Assembly (NCBI GenBank): GCA_937893635.1 | Contig: CALBGF010000265.1 | Coordinates: forward strand, 1 to 7,954 | DNA from: an uncultured Mollicutes bacterium | GTDB lineage: Bacteria; Bacillota_I; Bacilli_A; RFN20; CAG-826 | DNA: 7,954 bases | Direction of reading: 5' to 3' | Shown: piece after piece, positions 6,428 to 7,954 of the stretch | Layout: each line of letters opens with the position of its first letter | How positions within the stretch are numbered: the first letter of the stretch is position 1 | Translations under genes and position numbers: made by a program | The notes under the pieces: generated by a model | The model's input: only the letters and a program-made list of their open reading frames with translations | Databases searched by the model: none | What the model was told of the DNA's origin: nothing

Positions 6428-7212
6428 AAAAGTTAGATTTTAATGAAAGAAAATTATGCCAGTTGCAGGGTAAATTATTTGAAGAATCTCTTGATAAAAC
6501 TTATTGTAGTTCATTAATTTTTATTAGAAGATTTATGTCATCAAATTTAGCAAAAAAATTTGATGATTATAGTTTTTTTGTAACTTCTTTAGATTTAAAT
6601 GATTGTTTTGTCGAACTAGAAAATGAATATGGAAAATCCACATATGGAAAAATAAAATATTCGAGCGATGAAATGTTTTGGATTGGCTATATTTATAGAG
6701 CGCTAGCTATTATTTTAAAGCTAACTAGCAAAAAAGTATTTGCATTATTTAACGCGAAAGAAATAATCAAATATTACAATATTTATCATACGTTTGATAT
6801 TGAACAAGCATGTGAAAAAATGATAGAAAGCATAAATTATCAAGTTCCTAATGTTCAAGAGTATGCTTATAGATTATTAAAAAAATATCTTATACGCGAA
6901 AAGTTAAAAAAACTAATCGGTAAAGAAGTAACTGTGTACATTGATAATAAAAATGCATCAGCTTCTATTAATTATGGCTTTATAAAAGAAATAATTACAG
7001 TTGATAATGAATATCAAAAAGTTATTACACTTGGAAAAAAGATGGATAATAACGAAGTTTATAAAGGATTAGTATATGCCATTATTGAAAGTGAAAAAGA
7101 TTTACCAGATAAATTAATAGTTGTTACTAATAAACGGAGATATAATTTAAAAGATATCAATAAGATATTGAGTTATCAAAAAGAAAATTATAAATATAAA
7201 GTTGTTAAGTAA
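6424..7212 (+). CDS. Probable antitoxin-like protein with a degenerate inorganic-pyrophosphatase-like C-terminal domain
   Basis: The protein has 262 aa and its start overlaps the upstream stop (ATGA). No convincing Shine-Dalgarno precedes it, so translation is probably coupled. Residues about 27-135 form an alpha-rich domain (SSLIFIRRFMSSNLAKKF, ENEYGKSTYGKIKYSSDEMF, WIGYIYRA, then a YHTFDIEQA motif). I recall this type beside DUF3990 genes but cannot name its family. Residues about 160-262 resemble short Firmicutes inorganic-pyrophosphatase-like domains: IGKEVTVYID (165-174), NYGFIKEI (183-190), DNEYQKVITLG (194-204) against the usual DGEEQDVYILG, and DKLIVV (229-234) followed by a KDINKILSYQKENY helix. 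The arginine/glycine loop after VYID is shortened and the third metal-binding Asp is Lys (K199), so pyrophosphatase activity is unlikely. A binding or antitoxin role is inferred from operon position. Confidence covers the gene; the function is much less certain. Confidence 0.75.
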   Translation: MKKLDFNERKLCQLQGKLFEESLDKTYCSSLIFIRRFMSSNLAKKFDDYSFFVTSLDLNDCFVELENEYGKSTYGKIKYSSDEMFWIGYIYRALAIILKLTSKKVFALFNAKEIIKYYNIYHTFDIEQACEKMIESINYQVPNVQEYAYRLLKKYLIREKLKKLIGKEVTVYIDNKNASASINYGFIKEIITVDNEYQKVITLGKKMDNNEVYKGLVYAIIESEKDLPDKLIVVTNKRRYNLKDINKILSYQKENYKYKVVK

Positions 7213-7253
7213 AATATTAAATTATCATTTGCATATATTGTAATGGTGATTCT

Positions 7254-7954
7254 ATGAAATTCTATTTGATTGGTATTAAAGGAACAGGTATGGCCGCTTT
7301 AGCGGGTATCTTGGTTGACGATGGACATGAAGTAAGAGGCAATGATATTGATCATATTGTGTTTACTAGTGATATTTTAAAAAAGAGAAATATAACTGTT
7401 GATGTATTGTTAGAAGATAGCGATATTCCTAGTGATACGGATTTTGTTATTGTGGGACATTCTTTTATTAATCATCCAATTATTGACAAAATAAAAAATA
7501 AAAATATTCCTTATAAAGAATATAATCATTTTATTCATGATTATTTTTTTAGTTTATATCAAGTGGCAATATGTGGCACACACGGAAAAACTTCCACAGT
7601 GGGATACTTTCATCATGCTATAAGTAATATTTTAGGATGTTCAATGTTACGTGGAGATGGTGTTGGTATCGGGGGATTTGCTAATAATATGATTGTGTAT
7701 GAAGCATGTGAATATTATGAACATTTCCTTACTTACTATCCTAATACAATTATTATTACCAATATTGATTATGACCATGTCGATTATTTTAAAACGAAAA
7801 GGCAATATAATAGTGCTTTTAATAAATTTTGTAAGCACGCTAATAAGGTGATAGTTAATTATGATTATAGAAATAAAATCCATCATCATAATTTATTAAC
7901 TTATGGAGTAAGCGAAAATGCTGATTATTATTTTAAAAATTTAGATTTAACACA
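7254..7954 (+). CDS. murC: UDP-N-acetylmuramate-L-alanine ligase, 5' part (runs off the window)
   Basis: MurC adds L-alanine to UDP-MurNAc, the first peptide-forming step of peptidoglycan synthesis, in the cytoplasm. The window holds the first 233 residues of a protein normally near 450 aa; the C-terminal ligase domain is missing only because the window ends. Residues 5-17 (LIGIKGTGMAALA) are the N-terminal nucleotide-substrate Rossmann motif. GTHGKTST (108-115) is the Mur-ligase ATP P-loop. EACEYYEHFL (150-159) and IITNIDYDHVDYF (167-179) are the conserved central-domain motifs; the EACEY form, instead of EADE, is one I associate with low-GC Firmicutes. The ATG at 7254 is preceded by TGGTGAT (7244-7250) as a modest ribosome binding site. 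It follows the antitoxin-like gene after 41 nt with no terminator between. I am confident of the Mur-ligase family; MurC over the related Mpl rests on the absence of other Mpl-like features. Confidence 0.9.
   Translation, partial: MKFYLIGIKGTGMAALAGILVDDGHEVRGNDIDHIVFTSDILKKRNITVDVLLEDSDIPSDTDFVIVGHSFINHPIIDKIKNKNIPYKEYNHFIHDYFFSLYQVAICGTHGKTSTVGYFHHAISNILGCSMLRGDGVGIGGFANNMIVYEACEYYEHFLTYYPNTIIITNIDYDHVDYFKTKRQYNSAFNKFCKHANKVIVNYDYRNKIHHHNLLTYGVSENADYYFKNLDLT

Noticed and set aside
5404..7253. Insertion of the two-gene module as a mobile element with terminal repeats
   Set aside because: I compared the sequences flanking the module and saw no matching direct or inverted end repeats, transposase or integrase. 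Transfer remains possible but nothing in the ends shows it.

Overview
The window is strongly AT-rich and densely packed, with every recognised gene on the + strand. The low-GC Firmicutes-style repertoire (AlaS, RuvX/YqgF, a YrzB-type DUF1292 protein, class I phosphomannose isomerase, ROK kinase, MurC) and the Shine-Dalgarno sites (AAGGAG, AGGTGAT) point to a Bacilli/Erysipelotrichia-like or uncultured gut Firmicute. TGG encodes Trp and TGA is used as a stop, so the mycoplasma code does not apply. MurC argues for a walled cell. Lineage is an inference; no rRNA is present.

Region 1 (5-3390) is a housekeeping operon: alaS, ruvX, a small acidic DUF1292 gene, then a clear intrinsic terminator. The order resembles the alaS-yrzL-yrrK-yrzB cluster of Bacillus, but the small yrzL/IreB gene is missing between alaS and ruvX.

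Region 2 (3391-5403) is one long gene that joins a complete mannose-6-phosphate isomerase to a complete ROK sugar kinase in a single reading frame, followed by an intrinsic terminator. The two halves could perform sugar phosphorylation and then M6P-to-F6P isomerisation. A 15-bp Fur-box-like palindrome lies upstream.

Region 3 (5404-7212) is the accessory part. A near-consensus promoter overlapped by an 11-bp inverted repeat drives two genes joined by an ATGA stop/start overlap. The first encodes an XRE-type helix-turn-helix fused to a DUF3990 ADP-ribosyltransferase-like domain. The second encodes a probable antitoxin-like N-terminal domain fused to what looks like a degenerate, catalytically impaired inorganic-pyrophosphatase-like domain. 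Together they look like a self-regulated toxin-antitoxin-type module; this is the most interesting system in the window.

Region 4 (7254-7954) is the 5' part of murC, cut by the window end. No terminator separates it from the toxin-antitoxin-like pair, so the module may lie transcriptionally upstream of an essential cell-wall gene.
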